A DNA stretch of 64,000 nucleotides from Martinezella lusitana (GCF_010668395.1 NZ_WUEY01000002.1:434001-498000); one strand, 5' to 3'. Shown: positions 1-9,047, numbered from the stretch's first letter. Numbers and translations are program-made. Notes: generated by a model from the letters alone, not told the origin.

Positions 1-406
1 CAAGGGCGGCGTCCACGATATCGCCTTCACCAACGGCCGCGGGCCGCGCCTGCACCACACCGCATTCTGGGTGCCGACGCCGCTGAACATCATCGACCTG
101 CTCGACCTGATGGCGACCACCGGCTGGGTTTCCAACATCGAGCGCGGACCGGGGCGCCACGGCATCTCCAACGCCTTCTTCCTCTATATCCTCGATCCGG
201 ACGGCCACCGCATCGAAATCTACTGCTCGGACTATCAGACGGTCGATCCCGATCTGGAGCCGATCAAATGGGATCTCAAGGACCCGCAGCGCCAGACACT
301 TTGGGGCGCACCCGCTCCCAAATCCTGGTTCGAACATGGTAGCGTGTTTTCCGGTGCGGAAGTGGCGGAGCCTGACCTGAAGGCACAGCCGATTATCGCG
401 CCTTAA
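1..406 (+). CDS. hpaD: 3,4-dihydroxyphenylacetate (homoprotocatechuate) 2,3-dioxygenase, C-terminal part
   Basis: The 5' end lies outside the window; about 134 C-terminal residues remain, read in frame from base 2. This is the second half of a VOC-fold extradiol dioxygenase. The segment HHTAFWV carries a metal-binding His and DPDGHRIEIYC carries the metal-binding Glu. The enzyme opens the ring of homoprotocatechuate to 5-carboxymethyl-2-hydroxymuconic semialdehyde. The length and sequence suit the HpaD/MndD type. It is the first visible gene of an operon with hpaG, hpaH and hpaI, which supports the substrate assignment. The semialdehyde dehydrogenase (hpaE) needed next is not seen here and is probably encoded to the left, unless the adjacent aldehyde dehydrogenase does that job. 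Confidence 0.88.
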   Translation, partial: KGGVHDIAFTNGRGPRLHHTAFWVPTPLNIIDLLDLMATTGWVSNIERGPGRHGISNAFFLYILDPDGHRIEIYCSDYQTVDPDLEPIKWDLKDPQRQTLWGAPAPKSWFEHGSVFSGAEVAEPDLKAQPIIAP

Positions 407-474
407 GCGTTACCCTTGAGAGCGGGCGAGAAACGCCCGCTCCTCATCAACGTTCGCGAGGCGAGGAGGCATTC

Positions 475-1929
475 ATGCATTTGAAAGACGCAACATTGTT
501 CCGGCAGGCAGCATTGGTCGGGGGCGAGTGGATCGAGGCCGATCCCTCTCATGCGATCAAGGTCGACAATCCGGCAACCGGCGAGATCATCGGGCTTGTT
601 CCCAATCTGGGTGCCGCCGAGACGAAAAAGGCGATTGCCGCGGCCGAGATCGCCCAGAAGGAATGGGCCGCCCGCACCGCCAAGGAGCGCTCCGGCATCC
701 TCCGGCGCTGGTTCGAGCTGATGATGGAGAACCAGGACGATCTCGGGCGCATCCTGACCGCCGAACAGGGCAAGCCGCTTGCCGAGGCCAAGGGCGAGAT
801 CGCCTATGGTGCGAGCTTCGTCGAATGGTTCGCCGAAGAGGGCCGCCGCGTCTATGGCGACATCATCCCCGGCCACCAGAAGGACAAGCGCATTCTGGTC
901 ATGAAGCAGCCGATCGGCGTCGTCGCGGCCATCACCCCCTGGAACTTTCCGAATGCGATGATCACCCGCAAGGCCGGCCCTGCCTTTGCCGCCGGCTGCG
1001 CCATGGTGCTGAAGCCGGCCTCGCAGACGCCGTTCTCCGCAATCGCCATCGCCATCCTCGCCGAGCGCGCCGGCCTGCCGAAGGGCTTGTTCAGCGTGAT
1101 CACGGGTTCGGCTCGCGCCATCGGCGCCGAGATGACCGCAAGCCCGGTCGTGCGCAAACTCACCTTCACCGGCTCGACCGAAGTGGGTGCCGAGCTTTAC
1201 AAGCAGAGCGCGCCGACCATCAAGAAGCTGGGCCTCGAGCTCGGCGGCAATGCGCCCTTCATCGTCTTTGACGACGCCGATCTCGATGCCGCCGTCGAAG
1301 GCGCGCTGATCGCCAAGTTCCGCAACAACGGCCAGACCTGCGTCTGCGCCAACCGTCTCTACGTGCAGGACGGCGTCTATGACGCTTTTGCCGAGAAGCT
1401 GTCCAAGGCTGTCGGCTCGCTCAAGACCGGCAACGGCTTCGACGAGGGCATCAATCTCGGCCCGCTGATCGACGAGGCAGCTCTTGCCAAGGTCGAGGAG
1501 CATGTCGCCGACGCCCTTTCCAAGGGCGGCCGCATCGTCGCCGGCGGTCATCGCCACCAGCTCGGCGGACGCTTCTACGAGGCGACCGTGCTCGCCGATG
1601 TCACGCCATCGATGGCCGTCGCCAGGGAAGAGACCTTCGGGCCGGTCGCTCCGCTCTTCCGCTTCAAGGACGAGGCCGATGTCATTACCCAGGCCAACGA
1701 CACCGAGTTCGGCCTTGCCTCCTATTTCTATGCCAAGGATCTCGCCCGCGTCTTCCGGGTCGCCGAGGCGCTGGAATACGGCATGGTCGGGGTCAATACC
1801 GGCCTGATCTCGACGGCCGAAGCCCCCTTCGGCGGCGTCAAGCTCTCCGGCCTCGGCCGCGAGGGGTCCCGCTACGGCATCGAGGAATTCACCGAAATCA
1901 AATATGTCTGCCTCGGCGGCGTCGTCTGA
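475..1929 (+). CDS. gabD: NAD(P)-dependent succinate-semialdehyde dehydrogenase
   Basis: 484-residue aldehyde dehydrogenase of the GabD type. The Rossmann-side motif PWNFPNAMITRK, the general-base element LELGGNAPF and the catalytic cysteine in NNGQTCVCANR are all present, and the C-terminal TEIKYVCLG is typical of GabD. GGAGG lies seven bases before the ATG. In this operon HpaI releases succinate semialdehyde, which this enzyme would oxidise to succinate for the TCA cycle. An alternative is HpaE (5-carboxymethyl-2-hydroxymuconate semialdehyde dehydrogenase), but the sequence looks closer to GabD and the pathway needs that activity. Confidence 0.82.
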   Translation: MHLKDATLFRQAALVGGEWIEADPSHAIKVDNPATGEIIGLVPNLGAAETKKAIAAAEIAQKEWAARTAKERSGILRRWFELMMENQDDLGRILTAEQGKPLAEAKGEIAYGASFVEWFAEEGRRVYGDIIPGHQKDKRILVMKQPIGVVAAITPWNFPNAMITRKAGPAFAAGCAMVLKPASQTPFSAIAIAILAERAGLPKGLFSVITGSARAIGAEMTASPVVRKLTFTGSTEVGAELYKQSAPTIKKLGLELGGNAPFIVFDDADLDAAVEGALIAKFRNNGQTCVCANRLYVQDGVYDAFAEKLSKAVGSLKTGNGFDEGINLGPLIDEAALAKVEEHVADALSKGGRIVAGGHRHQLGGRFYEATVLADVTPSMAVAREETFGPVAPLFRFKDEADVITQANDTEFGLASYFYAKDLARVFRVAEALEYGMVGVNTGLISTAEAPFGGVKLSGLGREGSRYGIEEFTEIKYVCLGGVV

Positions 1930-1956
1930 GGCTAAGGGAAGGCCCGAGATAAAAGC

Positions 1957-2829
1957 ATGACCCATCCAAGATTCCTGTCTTTTTCGAGAAACGGCCGTCA
2001 TGGCTACGGGCTTGCGGTCGACGGCGGTGTCGTCGACCTCTCGGCTCGCCACGGCGCGACATGGCCGACTTTGCGCGAGGTGATCGAGGCCGATGGCCTC
2101 GCCCAACTCGCCGAGGAAGCCAAGGCGTTGAAGCCGGATTTCGCGCTGGACGACATCCGCTTCGAGATTCCCATTCCGTCGCCGGAAAAGATCATTTGCG
2201 TCGGGGTCAACTTCCCCGACCGCAACGAGGAATACAAGGATGGGCAGGCGGCCCCCTCCAACCCCTCGCTCTTCATCCGCTTTCCGCGCTCGTTCACCGG
2301 GCACGAGCAGCCGCTGATCCGGCCGCCGGAAAGCCCGCAGCTCGACTATGAAGGCGAAATCGTCATCGTCATCGGCAAGGCCGGCCGGCGAATTGCCGAA
2401 GCCGATGCCTTCTCCCACATCGCGGCCCTCTCGCTCTGCAACGAGGGCACGATCCGCGACTGGGTGCGCCATGCGAAGTTCAACGTCACCCAGGGCAAGA
2501 ATTTCGACAATACCGGCTCGATCGGCCCCTGGCTGATCCCCTTCACCGATGCGGCCCAGCTCGACGGCATCGAGCTGAAAACCCGCGTCAACGGCGAAGT
2601 GCGCCAGAGCGACCGCACCAGCCGCATGATCTTTTCCTTCCGCAAGATCATCAACTACATCTCGACCTTCACCACGCTCGTTCCCGGCGACGTCATCGTG
2701 ACAGGCACGCCGACGGGAGCCGGCGCCCGCTTCGATCCGCCGATCTGGCTGAAACCCGGCGATGTCGTCGAAGTCGAGGCCGATGGCCTCGGCATTCTCA
2801 AAAACACGATCGCCGACGAGGTGCTCTGA
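1957..2829 (+). CDS. hpaG: Fumarylacetoacetate hydrolase-family decarboxylase/isomerase of the homoprotocatechuate pathway
   Basis: 290 residues with a C-terminal FAH fold. The metal-binding E-x-E of LDYEGEIVIVIGK and the closing TGTPTGAGARFDPP loop are present. In the Hpa pathway this family decarboxylates 5-carboxymethyl-2-oxo-hex-3-ene-1,7-dioate and isomerises the product to 2-oxo-hept-4-ene-1,7-dioate. The gene is one FAH unit, so it is about half the length of the duplicated enterobacterial HpaG and both activities may reside in this single domain. Its stop overlaps the next start (TGATG), indicating translational coupling with hpaH. The FAH family has many specificities; the neighbours decide the call. 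Confidence 0.8.
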   Translation: MTHPRFLSFSRNGRHGYGLAVDGGVVDLSARHGATWPTLREVIEADGLAQLAEEAKALKPDFALDDIRFEIPIPSPEKIICVGVNFPDRNEEYKDGQAAPSNPSLFIRFPRSFTGHEQPLIRPPESPQLDYEGEIVIVIGKAGRRIAEADAFSHIAALSLCNEGTIRDWVRHAKFNVTQGKNFDNTGSIGPWLIPFTDAAQLDGIELKTRVNGEVRQSDRTSRMIFSFRKIINYISTFTTLVPGDVIVTGTPTGAGARFDPPIWLKPGDVVEVEADGLGILKNTIADEVL

Positions 2830-3632
2830 TGCTGTCTCATGATGAAATCCAGGCCGCAGCCGAGAGCCTCGATCAGGCCGAGCGGACGCGCGTCCAGACC
2901 GGGCTCCTCTCGCTCAAGCACCCCCAGATGACCATGGACGATTCCTATGCCGTCCAGAGCGCATGGGTGCAGAAGAAGATCGCCGGCGGCCGCAAGCCGA
3001 TCGGCTGGAAGATCGGGTTGACGTCGAAGGCGATGCAATACGCCCTCAACATCAACATCCCCGATTCCGGCGTGCTCTTCGACGACATGATCTTCGAGGA
3101 TGGCGCCACCGTGCCGGCCGACCGCTTTATCCAGCCACGCATCGAGGCCGAGATCGCCTTCGTCATGAAGGCGCCGCTCAAGGGGCCGAACGTCTCGATC
3201 TTCGATGTGCTGAATGCCACGGATTACGTCACTCCAGCGCTGGAAATCCTGGATACCCGCATCCTCCGGGTCGATCCGGAGACGAAGAAGGCGCGCACCA
3301 TCGTCGACACCATCTCCGACAACGCCGCCAATGCCGGCATCGTCACCGGCGGCCGCGCCGTGCGGCCCGACCAGATCGACATGCGCTGGATGGGCGCGAT
3401 CGTCAGCCGCAATGCGGAAGTCGAGGAGACCGGTCTTGGCGCCGGCGTTCTCAACCAGCCCGCCCGTGGCATCGCCTGGCTTGCCAATCGACTGTCGCAA
3501 TATGGCGACGGCATCGAGGCCGGCCAGATCGTGCTCGCCGGTTCATTCATCCGCCCGATCGAGGCGCGGCACGGCGACACCATCAATGCCGATTTCGGTC
3601 CCTACGGATCGGTCAGCCTGTTTTTTGCATGA
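2829..3632 (+). CDS. hpaH: 2-oxo-hept-4-ene-1,7-dioate hydratase
   Basis: 267 residues, the usual length for the HpaH/MhpD hydratase family, which is related to the FAH fold. Family features seen are the GWKIGLTSKAMQ element, the PRIEAEIAFVM metal-site strand and the C-terminal GDTINADFGPYGSVSLFF. It adds water to 2-oxo-hept-4-ene-1,7-dioate to give the 4-hydroxy-2-oxo acid that HpaI cleaves. The ATG shares one base with the hpaG stop codon. The gene lies 11 bases before hpaI. Confidence 0.88.
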   Translation: MLSHDEIQAAAESLDQAERTRVQTGLLSLKHPQMTMDDSYAVQSAWVQKKIAGGRKPIGWKIGLTSKAMQYALNINIPDSGVLFDDMIFEDGATVPADRFIQPRIEAEIAFVMKAPLKGPNVSIFDVLNATDYVTPALEILDTRILRVDPETKKARTIVDTISDNAANAGIVTGGRAVRPDQIDMRWMGAIVSRNAEVEETGLGAGVLNQPARGIAWLANRLSQYGDGIEAGQIVLAGSFIRPIEARHGDTINADFGPYGSVSLFFA

Positions 3633-3643
3633 AGGAGTAAACC

Positions 3644-4450
3644 ATGCCGGCGCCCAAGAACCTCTTCAAGCAGGCCCTGAAGGAAGGGCGGGCGCAGATC
3701 GGCCTGTGGCAGGCGCTCGCCAATGCCTACACGGTCGAAATCTCAGCCGGCGCCGGTTACGACTGGCTGCTGCTCGACGCCGAGCATGCGCCGAACGACG
3801 TGCCGCTGCTCGTCTCGCAACTGCAGGCGATGAAGGGCACGGCAAGCCATGCGGTGATCCGTCCGCCGATCGGCGAAACCTGGATCGTCAAGCAGATGCT
3901 CGATATCGGGGCGCAAACCCTGCTCATTCCCATGATCGAAAGCAAGGAGATGGCGGAAGCCATGGTCAAGGCGGTCAGATACCCGCCGCATGGCGTGCGC
4001 GGCGTCGGCGCTGCCCTTGCCCGCGCCTCTGCCTTCAACCGCATTCCGGATTACCTTGCGACGGCCAATGACGAGATCTGCCTGCTGCTGCAGGTGGAAA
4101 GCCGAGCGGGGCTTGCCGCACTCGACGCCATCGCTTCGACCGAAGGTGTCGACGGCGTCTTCATCGGCCCCGCCGATCTTGCCGCCGACATGGGCTATCT
4201 CGGCAAGCCGGGTGCGCCTGAGGTGCAGGCCGAGGTCGAAAAGGCGCTCGCCAGAATCCAGTCTCACGGCAAGGCGGCCGGCATCCTGATCGGCGACCTC
4301 TCGCTTGCGAAACGCTATCTCGAGCTTGGCGCGACCTTCGTCGCGATCGGCAACGATGTCACGCTGCTCGCCAATGCCACGACCAAGCTCCTCGACGACT
4401 TCAAGAAGGCCGACGCCGCCAAGCCGGCTGCCGACGCAAAGGTCTACTGA
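3644..4450 (+). CDS. hpaI: 4-hydroxy-2-oxoheptane-1,7-dioate aldolase
   Basis: 268-residue class II aldolase of the HpcH/HpaI family. Visible motifs are LLLDAEHAPND near the N-terminus, the metal-binding Glu in LLLQVESRAGL and the following Asp in GVFIGPADLAADMGY. It splits 4-hydroxy-2-oxoheptane-1,7-dioate into pyruvate and succinate semialdehyde, the last step specific to this pathway. AAGGAG sits just upstream of the ATG. It is followed by 166 bases without a gene before the next operon member. Confidence 0.9.
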   Translation: MPAPKNLFKQALKEGRAQIGLWQALANAYTVEISAGAGYDWLLLDAEHAPNDVPLLVSQLQAMKGTASHAVIRPPIGETWIVKQMLDIGAQTLLIPMIESKEMAEAMVKAVRYPPHGVRGVGAALARASAFNRIPDYLATANDEICLLLQVESRAGLAALDAIASTEGVDGVFIGPADLAADMGYLGKPGAPEVQAEVEKALARIQSHGKAAGILIGDLSLAKRYLELGATFVAIGNDVTLLANATTKLLDDFKKADAAKPAADAKVY

Positions 4451-4616
4451 GCGCAGACGCCATCCTCCCCGGCGTCGCGTGGCCCTCAGTCTCGGCACGC
4501 AAATTTTCGGCATGGGCGGCGCATTGTGCACGCTCAGTCAAAACGGACTGCACAGCTGGACGCGACGTCCTTGCAGGCATCGATCATGATGAACCGGAAA
4601 GCCAAGAGGAGGAAAC

Positions 4617-5405
4617 ATGCGTTTCAAGAACAAGACCGCCCTGATCACCGGCGGCGGGACGGGCATCGGGGCGGCGGTTGCCCGCCGCATCCGGCAGGAG
4701 GGTGGCAATGTCGCGCTGGTAGGACGCCGTCCTGAGCCGCTTCGCGCCGTTGCCGAGGAGATCGGCGCTGCCGTCGTCGCGGCCGACGCAGCCGATGGCG
4801 CAGCCATGAAGGCTGCGGTCGAAAAGGTTGTCGAGACCTTCGGCGGCCTCGATATCCTGATCGCCAATGCCGGTGGCCACGGTGTCGGGCCGACAGTCAG
4901 CATGTCGGACGAGACATGGGATCTGGCCGTCCGGCTCAATCTCAATACTGCCTTCGTCAGTGCCCGCGAATCCCTGCCGAGCCTTATCAAGAGCCAGGGC
5001 AATATCGTCGTCCTCGCCTCCATCGCCGGCCTCTTTGCCGGCCCGGATGCGGCAGGCTACGTCACGATGAAGCACGGCTGCATCGGGCTTGCGAAATCGC
5101 TGGCGCGCGACTACGGCCGCAAGGGCGTGCGCACCAATACGGTCTGCCCAGGCTGGGTAACGACCGCCATGGCCGACGAGCAGATGGAATTCATCGTCGA
5201 GAAATACAAGCTGAACAGCATCGAGGAAGCCTACGCGCTCGTAACCAAGGACGTACCGCTCGGCCGCCCCGCAACCGCCGAGGATGTCGCCAACGCAGTC
5301 TGCTTCCTCGCTTCGGCCGAGGCATCGATGATCAATGGCGCAGTCCTGACCGTCGATGGCGGCGCCGGCACCGTCGACCTGCCGACGCTGGCATTTGTCG
5401 ACTAA
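4617..5405 (+). CDS. SDR family oxidoreductase, hpa-operon accessory
   Basis: 262-residue classical short-chain dehydrogenase. It has the nucleotide-binding TGGGTGIG near the N-terminus, IANAGGHG in the middle, the YVTMK active-site pair (Tyr-x3-Lys) and a C-terminal NGAVLTVDGGAGT. AGGAGGAAAC immediately precedes the start. The gene is co-oriented with hpaI and is 18 bases from the MoaF-family gene, so it is probably part of the same transcript. It would oxidise or reduce a hydroxyl or carbonyl group on a side-chain intermediate, but the substrate cannot be read from the sequence. Confidence 0.75.
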   Translation: MRFKNKTALITGGGTGIGAAVARRIRQEGGNVALVGRRPEPLRAVAEEIGAAVVAADAADGAAMKAAVEKVVETFGGLDILIANAGGHGVGPTVSMSDETWDLAVRLNLNTAFVSARESLPSLIKSQGNIVVLASIAGLFAGPDAAGYVTMKHGCIGLAKSLARDYGRKGVRTNTVCPGWVTTAMADEQMEFIVEKYKLNSIEEAYALVTKDVPLGRPATAEDVANAVCFLASAEASMINGAVLTVDGGAGTVDLPTLAFVD

Positions 5406-5423
5406 TACGAGGAGGAGATACCG

Positions 5424-6203
5424 ATGAACCAGAATCCCAAGGACTGGAAAACCTACGACGAATTCGCCTACGGCATCGACACCAACCGCCTGCCGGCAAC
5501 GGAGGCTCTTGCCGGCTCGTCCCACAAAATCTCATTTGAGGACGGCCGCACGCTGGAGCTTGCCTTCGCGAAAGGCGAGGTCAAATGGTCCGACGGCAAG
5601 GAAGGCGGCACCGACAAATCCGAGGTGATCGAAGTCGCACCGAACACCTATTTCGTCGAAATCGTCTTTGCCGGCCGTCCCAAGGAAGCCGAAACGCTGA
5701 TCCTCAACACCGAAACGCGCCGCGTGCTTTCGATCTACTCGGTCGTTCGCGACCTCAAGGATGCCGTCGGCGAGCCGCAGGTCGCGCAGATCTTCCGGCC
5801 GGGTGTTGTCGAAGGTGGCGCCGCAAGCGGGCCTGTTCCGCATGAAAGCCGCGACCTGATCGGGCTCAGGGCGCACTTCACGTACAGCCCCAACCACGTC
5901 TATGAGCACACCTACCTGTCGTCGCAGCGCTATGCCTGGCAATGCCTCGTCGGCGTGCAGCGCGGCCATGGCGATGTCGACCTGACCACGACCTACAAGT
6001 TCGACGACAATCTCTACATCTTCACCTTCCGGGAATTCAAGATCGCGGTTGCTTCTACTTTCTTCTACAATTTCAATGACATGCGCTCTACCGGCAAGTT
6101 CCTCGGCATCACCGGCGACGGGCGTATCCAGAACAGCCCGGCCGGCGCCTTCATCCGCAAGGCGTCGATGACCTATTATCTGCCCGGCCAGGAACCGGTG
6201 TGA
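5424..6203 (+). CDS. moaF: MoaF-family protein
   Basis: 259 residues in two halves, matching the two MoaF domains (N-terminal part to about 110, then a similar beta-rich C-terminal part ending in YYLPGQEPV). The family label 'molybdenum cofactor biosynthesis protein F' appears to come from a name clash: from memory, moaF was described in the Klebsiella monoamine (tyramine) regulon. The biochemical role is unknown to me; the fold is probably a lipocalin-like barrel, which could bind a small aromatic ligand. Its place after hpaI supports a role in aromatic amine or alcohol breakdown rather than cofactor synthesis. GAGGAGGAG precedes the ATG. Confidence 0.72.
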   Translation: MNQNPKDWKTYDEFAYGIDTNRLPATEALAGSSHKISFEDGRTLELAFAKGEVKWSDGKEGGTDKSEVIEVAPNTYFVEIVFAGRPKEAETLILNTETRRVLSIYSVVRDLKDAVGEPQVAQIFRPGVVEGGAASGPVPHESRDLIGLRAHFTYSPNHVYEHTYLSSQRYAWQCLVGVQRGHGDVDLTTTYKFDDNLYIFTFREFKIAVASTFFYNFNDMRSTGKFLGITGDGRIQNSPAGAFIRKASMTYYLPGQEPV

Positions 6204-6210
6204 GGACGCC

Positions 6211-6600
6211 ATGCGCAAAGCATTCGATATCGTAAAGGCGCATTACGACGCCAACGACCGCCGCGACATGGATGGCATGCTCGCCGACATCGCTCCCGAT
6301 TGCCGCTGGACGGAGATGGATGGCTTTCCCTGCGCCGGCACCTATGTCGGCCCACAGGAGATCGTCAAGAACGTCTTTCAGGCGCTCGGACAGGCCTTCG
6401 ACGGATATACCTTCAAGCTCGAACGCCTGCTCGACGCCGGCGACGAGGTCGTTGCCGTCGGAGACTATAGCGGCACCAACAAGCAGACCGGAAAGGCGTT
6501 CAAGGCCCGCGTCGTGCATGTCTGGGGCGTGGCGGGAGACAAGATCCGGCGTTTCGAACAATTCACGGACACCCTGAGAGTGGCCGAATCCATGCGATGA
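6211..6600 (+). CDS. SnoaL-like/NTF2-fold protein
   Basis: 129 residues with the layout of the SnoaL/ketosteroid-isomerase-like superfamily: an N-terminal helix (FDIVKAHYDANDRRD), a cone-shaped barrel with GTYVGPQEIVKNVFQAL, then strands ending in a polar helix. It starts seven bases after the moaF stop and closes the plus-strand operon, ahead of a hairpin. Members of this fold act as isomerases, cyclases or small-molecule binders. No catalytic residues could be assigned, so function is open. Confidence 0.68.
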   Translation: MRKAFDIVKAHYDANDRRDMDGMLADIAPDCRWTEMDGFPCAGTYVGPQEIVKNVFQALGQAFDGYTFKLERLLDAGDEVVAVGDYSGTNKQTGKAFKARVVHVWGVAGDKIRRFEQFTDTLRVAESMR

Positions 6601-6607
6601 GGAATTG

Positions 6608-6634
6608 AGGCGGCCCGATCTAGCCGGGCCGCCT
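6608..6634. terminator. Bidirectional terminator hairpin between converging operons
   Basis: A perfect 10-bp stem (AGGCGGCCCG paired with CGGGCCGCCT, loop of 7) lies between the SnoaL-like gene (stop at 6600) and the converging AraC gene (stop at 6642). There is no long T-run, so termination strength is uncertain. Confidence 0.65.
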
Positions 6635-6641
6635 CCCCTAC

Positions 6642-7586
6642 CTAGGAAATCCGCGCCTTGCGCCATTGTGTCGGCGAGACGCCATAGCGATGGCGAAACG
6701 AACGGGAAAAATGCGCGCTGGAGGAAAAGCCGAGCGCAAAGGCAATCTCGGATATTTCGCCCGCATAGCCGCCTGCCTCCCGCAACTGCGCTGCGGCTCT
6801 CTGCAGGCGCAGATCCCAGATATAGTCCGAAGGCGTCAGGCACTCGGCCTCGAATGCGCGATAGATATAGCGCACGGAGCAGCCCATGCGCCGCGCGATC
6901 ATCGTCACGGTCAGGTCCGGACGCGCGAGATGGATATCGATGAAATCCTTGATCCGCTGCAGCAGCAGATCGAGCGGATTGGCAACCGGCCTTGCCGGCT
7001 GTGGATCGGCGCCGATCATGGTGCGGACGAGATCGATCATGGTATGGCCGACGCTTGCGCGCCGCGCCTCGTCGAGATGGTCAAGCTCATGCATGGTCGA
7101 GTCCATCAGCGACAGCAGAATGCGGCACATGCCGTCATGCTCGGCATGTGCCGTGAAGGGTCGTACCAATCGTTCCACGGCCTCATGGGGCAGCGCATGG
7201 CGCGGCAACTGCAACAACAGCTGGCGAACCGGCGTGCTGTTCGTCAGCATATAGGGACGACCGGGGTCGTAGAGCACGAGCGCATTTTGTGACACGGGCG
7301 CATGCAGGCCGCCCTGCATGAGGGAGGCGCTGCCTTCCGTCTGCACGATCAGCTTGATCGCATCCGGATCATTTGGACCGACCATGACATGATCGCCGAA
7401 AACGACATGCCGATCCGCCTCCAGCCGCGTCAGCCGGCATGCGCCGAGCATGGCCGACATCATCCGGCTCTTTTCCTCGTCGGCGGCACCGAAGTCGAGC
7501 CGGACATTTCCGAACAGGCTGCGGGCCAGTCCCGCGAACGCCCGGCCGCTGGCGCTGTCGACATGCCGTTGAAGTGCTGCAGCCAT
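6642..7586 (-). CDS. AraC-family transcriptional regulator (AraC-binding-like N-terminal domain)
   Basis: 314 residues from the chosen ATG, which has GAGGACA about eight bases upstream and begins 12 bases after the preceding SDR stop; longer reading would invade that gene. The N-terminal 200 residues resemble the AraC-binding-like domain (FGDHVMVGPNDPDAIKLIVQTEG). The C-terminus holds two helix-turn-helix motifs (LTVTMIARRMGCSVRYIYRAF and EISEIAFALGFSSSAHFSRSF). It is the last gene of the minus-strand transport operon and probably senses the same aromatic substrate or a product. Confidence 0.82.
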   Translation of the reverse strand: MAAALQRHVDSASGRAFAGLARSLFGNVRLDFGAADEEKSRMMSAMLGACRLTRLEADRHVVFGDHVMVGPNDPDAIKLIVQTEGSASLMQGGLHAPVSQNALVLYDPGRPYMLTNSTPVRQLLLQLPRHALPHEAVERLVRPFTAHAEHDGMCRILLSLMDSTMHELDHLDEARRASVGHTMIDLVRTMIGADPQPARPVANPLDLLLQRIKDFIDIHLARPDLTVTMIARRMGCSVRYIYRAFEAECLTPSDYIWDLRLQRAAAQLREAGGYAGEISEIAFALGFSSSAHFSRSFRHRYGVSPTQWRKARIS

Positions 7587-7597
7587 GATCGGTGTCC

Positions 7598-8314
7598 TCA
7601 AGATGTGAGATAGCCGCCATCGACCGGCAGGCAGGCGCCGGTGACATAGCGCGCCGCGTCGGACGACAGGAAGACGATGGCATCGGCGACTTCCTCGGCG
7701 GCACCCCATCGGCCTGCCGGAATCCGGCGCAAAATCGGTGCCGAGACCGGTTCGTCGGCAAACAGCGCGCGGCTCAAGGGCGTGACGATCCAGCCGGGCG
7801 CCACCGCGTTCACACGGATATCAGCCTGCGCATATTCCTGCGCAAGGGATTTCGTCAGCTGCACGATTGCCCCCTTGCTCGCCGCATAGGCCGGGCGATC
7901 GGCGGCGCCGAAGGTCGAGTACATCGACGCGATGTTGACCATTGCCGATCCCGCCTGCATGCGGGGACGCGCCAGCCGGCAGCAATCCATGACCGAGGTC
8001 AGATTGATCGCCATCACCTCGTCGAAGGTCGCCTTCGACCATTCGCCCCGATCGCGGCTGACGCCGGTGCAATTGACCAGGACGTCGACCGCCTCGACCG
8101 ACGAGAAGAAGGCTTCCAGCGCGCCCGGCTTCAGCACATCGACCTCATGGTTCTCGATCCGCCGGTTTGCAGGCGCCATCAACGCACCGAGCCCGAAACT
8201 CAGCACGCGGGCGCCGAGATCGGCAAAGCGCTGGGCAGTTGCCGCCCCGATGCCCGATGTACCGCCGGCAACGACGACCGTTCGTCCGGCAAAAAGATCG
8301 GCAGAAAACGTCAT
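7598..8314 (-). CDS. SDR family oxidoreductase
   Basis: 238-residue classical SDR with VAGGTSGIG, VNCTGVSRD, the YAASK active-site pair and a C-terminal TGACLPVDGGY. AAGGAG precedes the ATG by about five bases. It lies 15 bases downstream of livF and 11 bases upstream of the AraC gene, so it belongs to the Liv-type operon. A likely role is side-chain alcohol/ketone oxidoreduction on the imported compound; the specificity is not visible. Confidence 0.78.
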   Translation of the reverse strand: MTFSADLFAGRTVVVAGGTSGIGAATAQRFADLGARVLSFGLGALMAPANRRIENHEVDVLKPGALEAFFSSVEAVDVLVNCTGVSRDRGEWSKATFDEVMAINLTSVMDCCRLARPRMQAGSAMVNIASMYSTFGAADRPAYAASKGAIVQLTKSLAQEYAQADIRVNAVAPGWIVTPLSRALFADEPVSAPILRRIPAGRWGAAEEVADAIVFLSSDAARYVTGACLPVDGGYLTS

Positions 8315-8329
8315 GAAGTCTCCTTCGCT

Positions 8330-9046
8330 TCAGCTTGCCAGATAGGCGCCGTGGAGAATGTGCGGCTGGGCTTTGAGTGTTGCGGCGGCACCTGAAAAGA
8401 CGAGACGCCCGCGCTCGAGGACGAGCGCCTGGTCGGCCAGATCGAGAGCGAGATTGGCGAATTGCTCGATCAGCAGCACGCCGATGCCGCGGGTGGCCGC
8501 AATTTTCAAAGCCTCGGCCAGGCGCTTGACGACGGCGGGCGCCAGGCCAAGCGACAGCTCGTCGACGATCATGAAACGGGGCTTTGCGACAAAGGCCTGC
8601 GCCATCGCCACCATCTGTTTCTGGCCACCGGAAAGATCCGATGCCGATTGGCGCCGCCGCTCCGCGAGTTCCGGAAAGATCTCATAGGCATGGTCCAGAC
8701 CCTCCCGCCGCGCGGCTGCCGATCCATCGAGCGCCGCCACGAGAATATTGTCCTCCACGGAAAGCTGGCCGAGCACCCGATGCCCTTCTGGGACGAGCGC
8801 AAGACCGGCCCGGCGAATGCGGTCGGGCGAAAAGCCCTCAAGCGCTTTGCCGTCCAGATGCACGGACCCGCCGCGCGGCAAGACACCCGCCATCGCCATG
8901 ACCGTGCTCGACTTGCCGGCCCCGTTGGCACCGAGCAATGTCGTCACCTTGCCGGCCGTGACCGAGAAGGAGACATCGTGGATGACGCGCTTGCCGCCGC
9001 GCTCGACAACGAGCTTTTCGACGTTGATCTCGGAAATGCCGCCCAT
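8330..9046 (-). CDS. livF: Branched-chain amino acid-type ABC transporter ATP-binding protein
   Basis: 238 residues. Walker A is GANGAGKS, the signature is DLSGGQKQM and Walker B is FMIVDELSLGLAP, all as in LivF. The start is placed at the ATG (GGISEINVEK) that follows the livG stop by one base; a GGGGG run lies about nine bases upstream. It forms the second ATPase of the HAAT-family importer encoded by the five genes to the right. In aromatic clusters such systems often carry aromatic acids rather than amino acids. Confidence 0.88.
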   Translation of the reverse strand: MGGISEINVEKLVVERGGKRVIHDVSFSVTAGKVTTLLGANGAGKSSTVMAMAGVLPRGGSVHLDGKALEGFSPDRIRRAGLALVPEGHRVLGQLSVEDNILVAALDGSAAARREGLDHAYEIFPELAERRRQSASDLSGGQKQMVAMAQAFVAKPRFMIVDELSLGLAPAVVKRLAEALKIAATRGIGVLLIEQFANLALDLADQALVLERGRLVFSGAAATLKAQPHILHGAYLAS

Positions 9047-9047
9047 A

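Noticed and set aside
403..2472. A 689-codon minus-strand open frame
   Set aside because: It lies opposite gabD and hpaG, has no recognisable domain and no start context; a GC-skew artefact.
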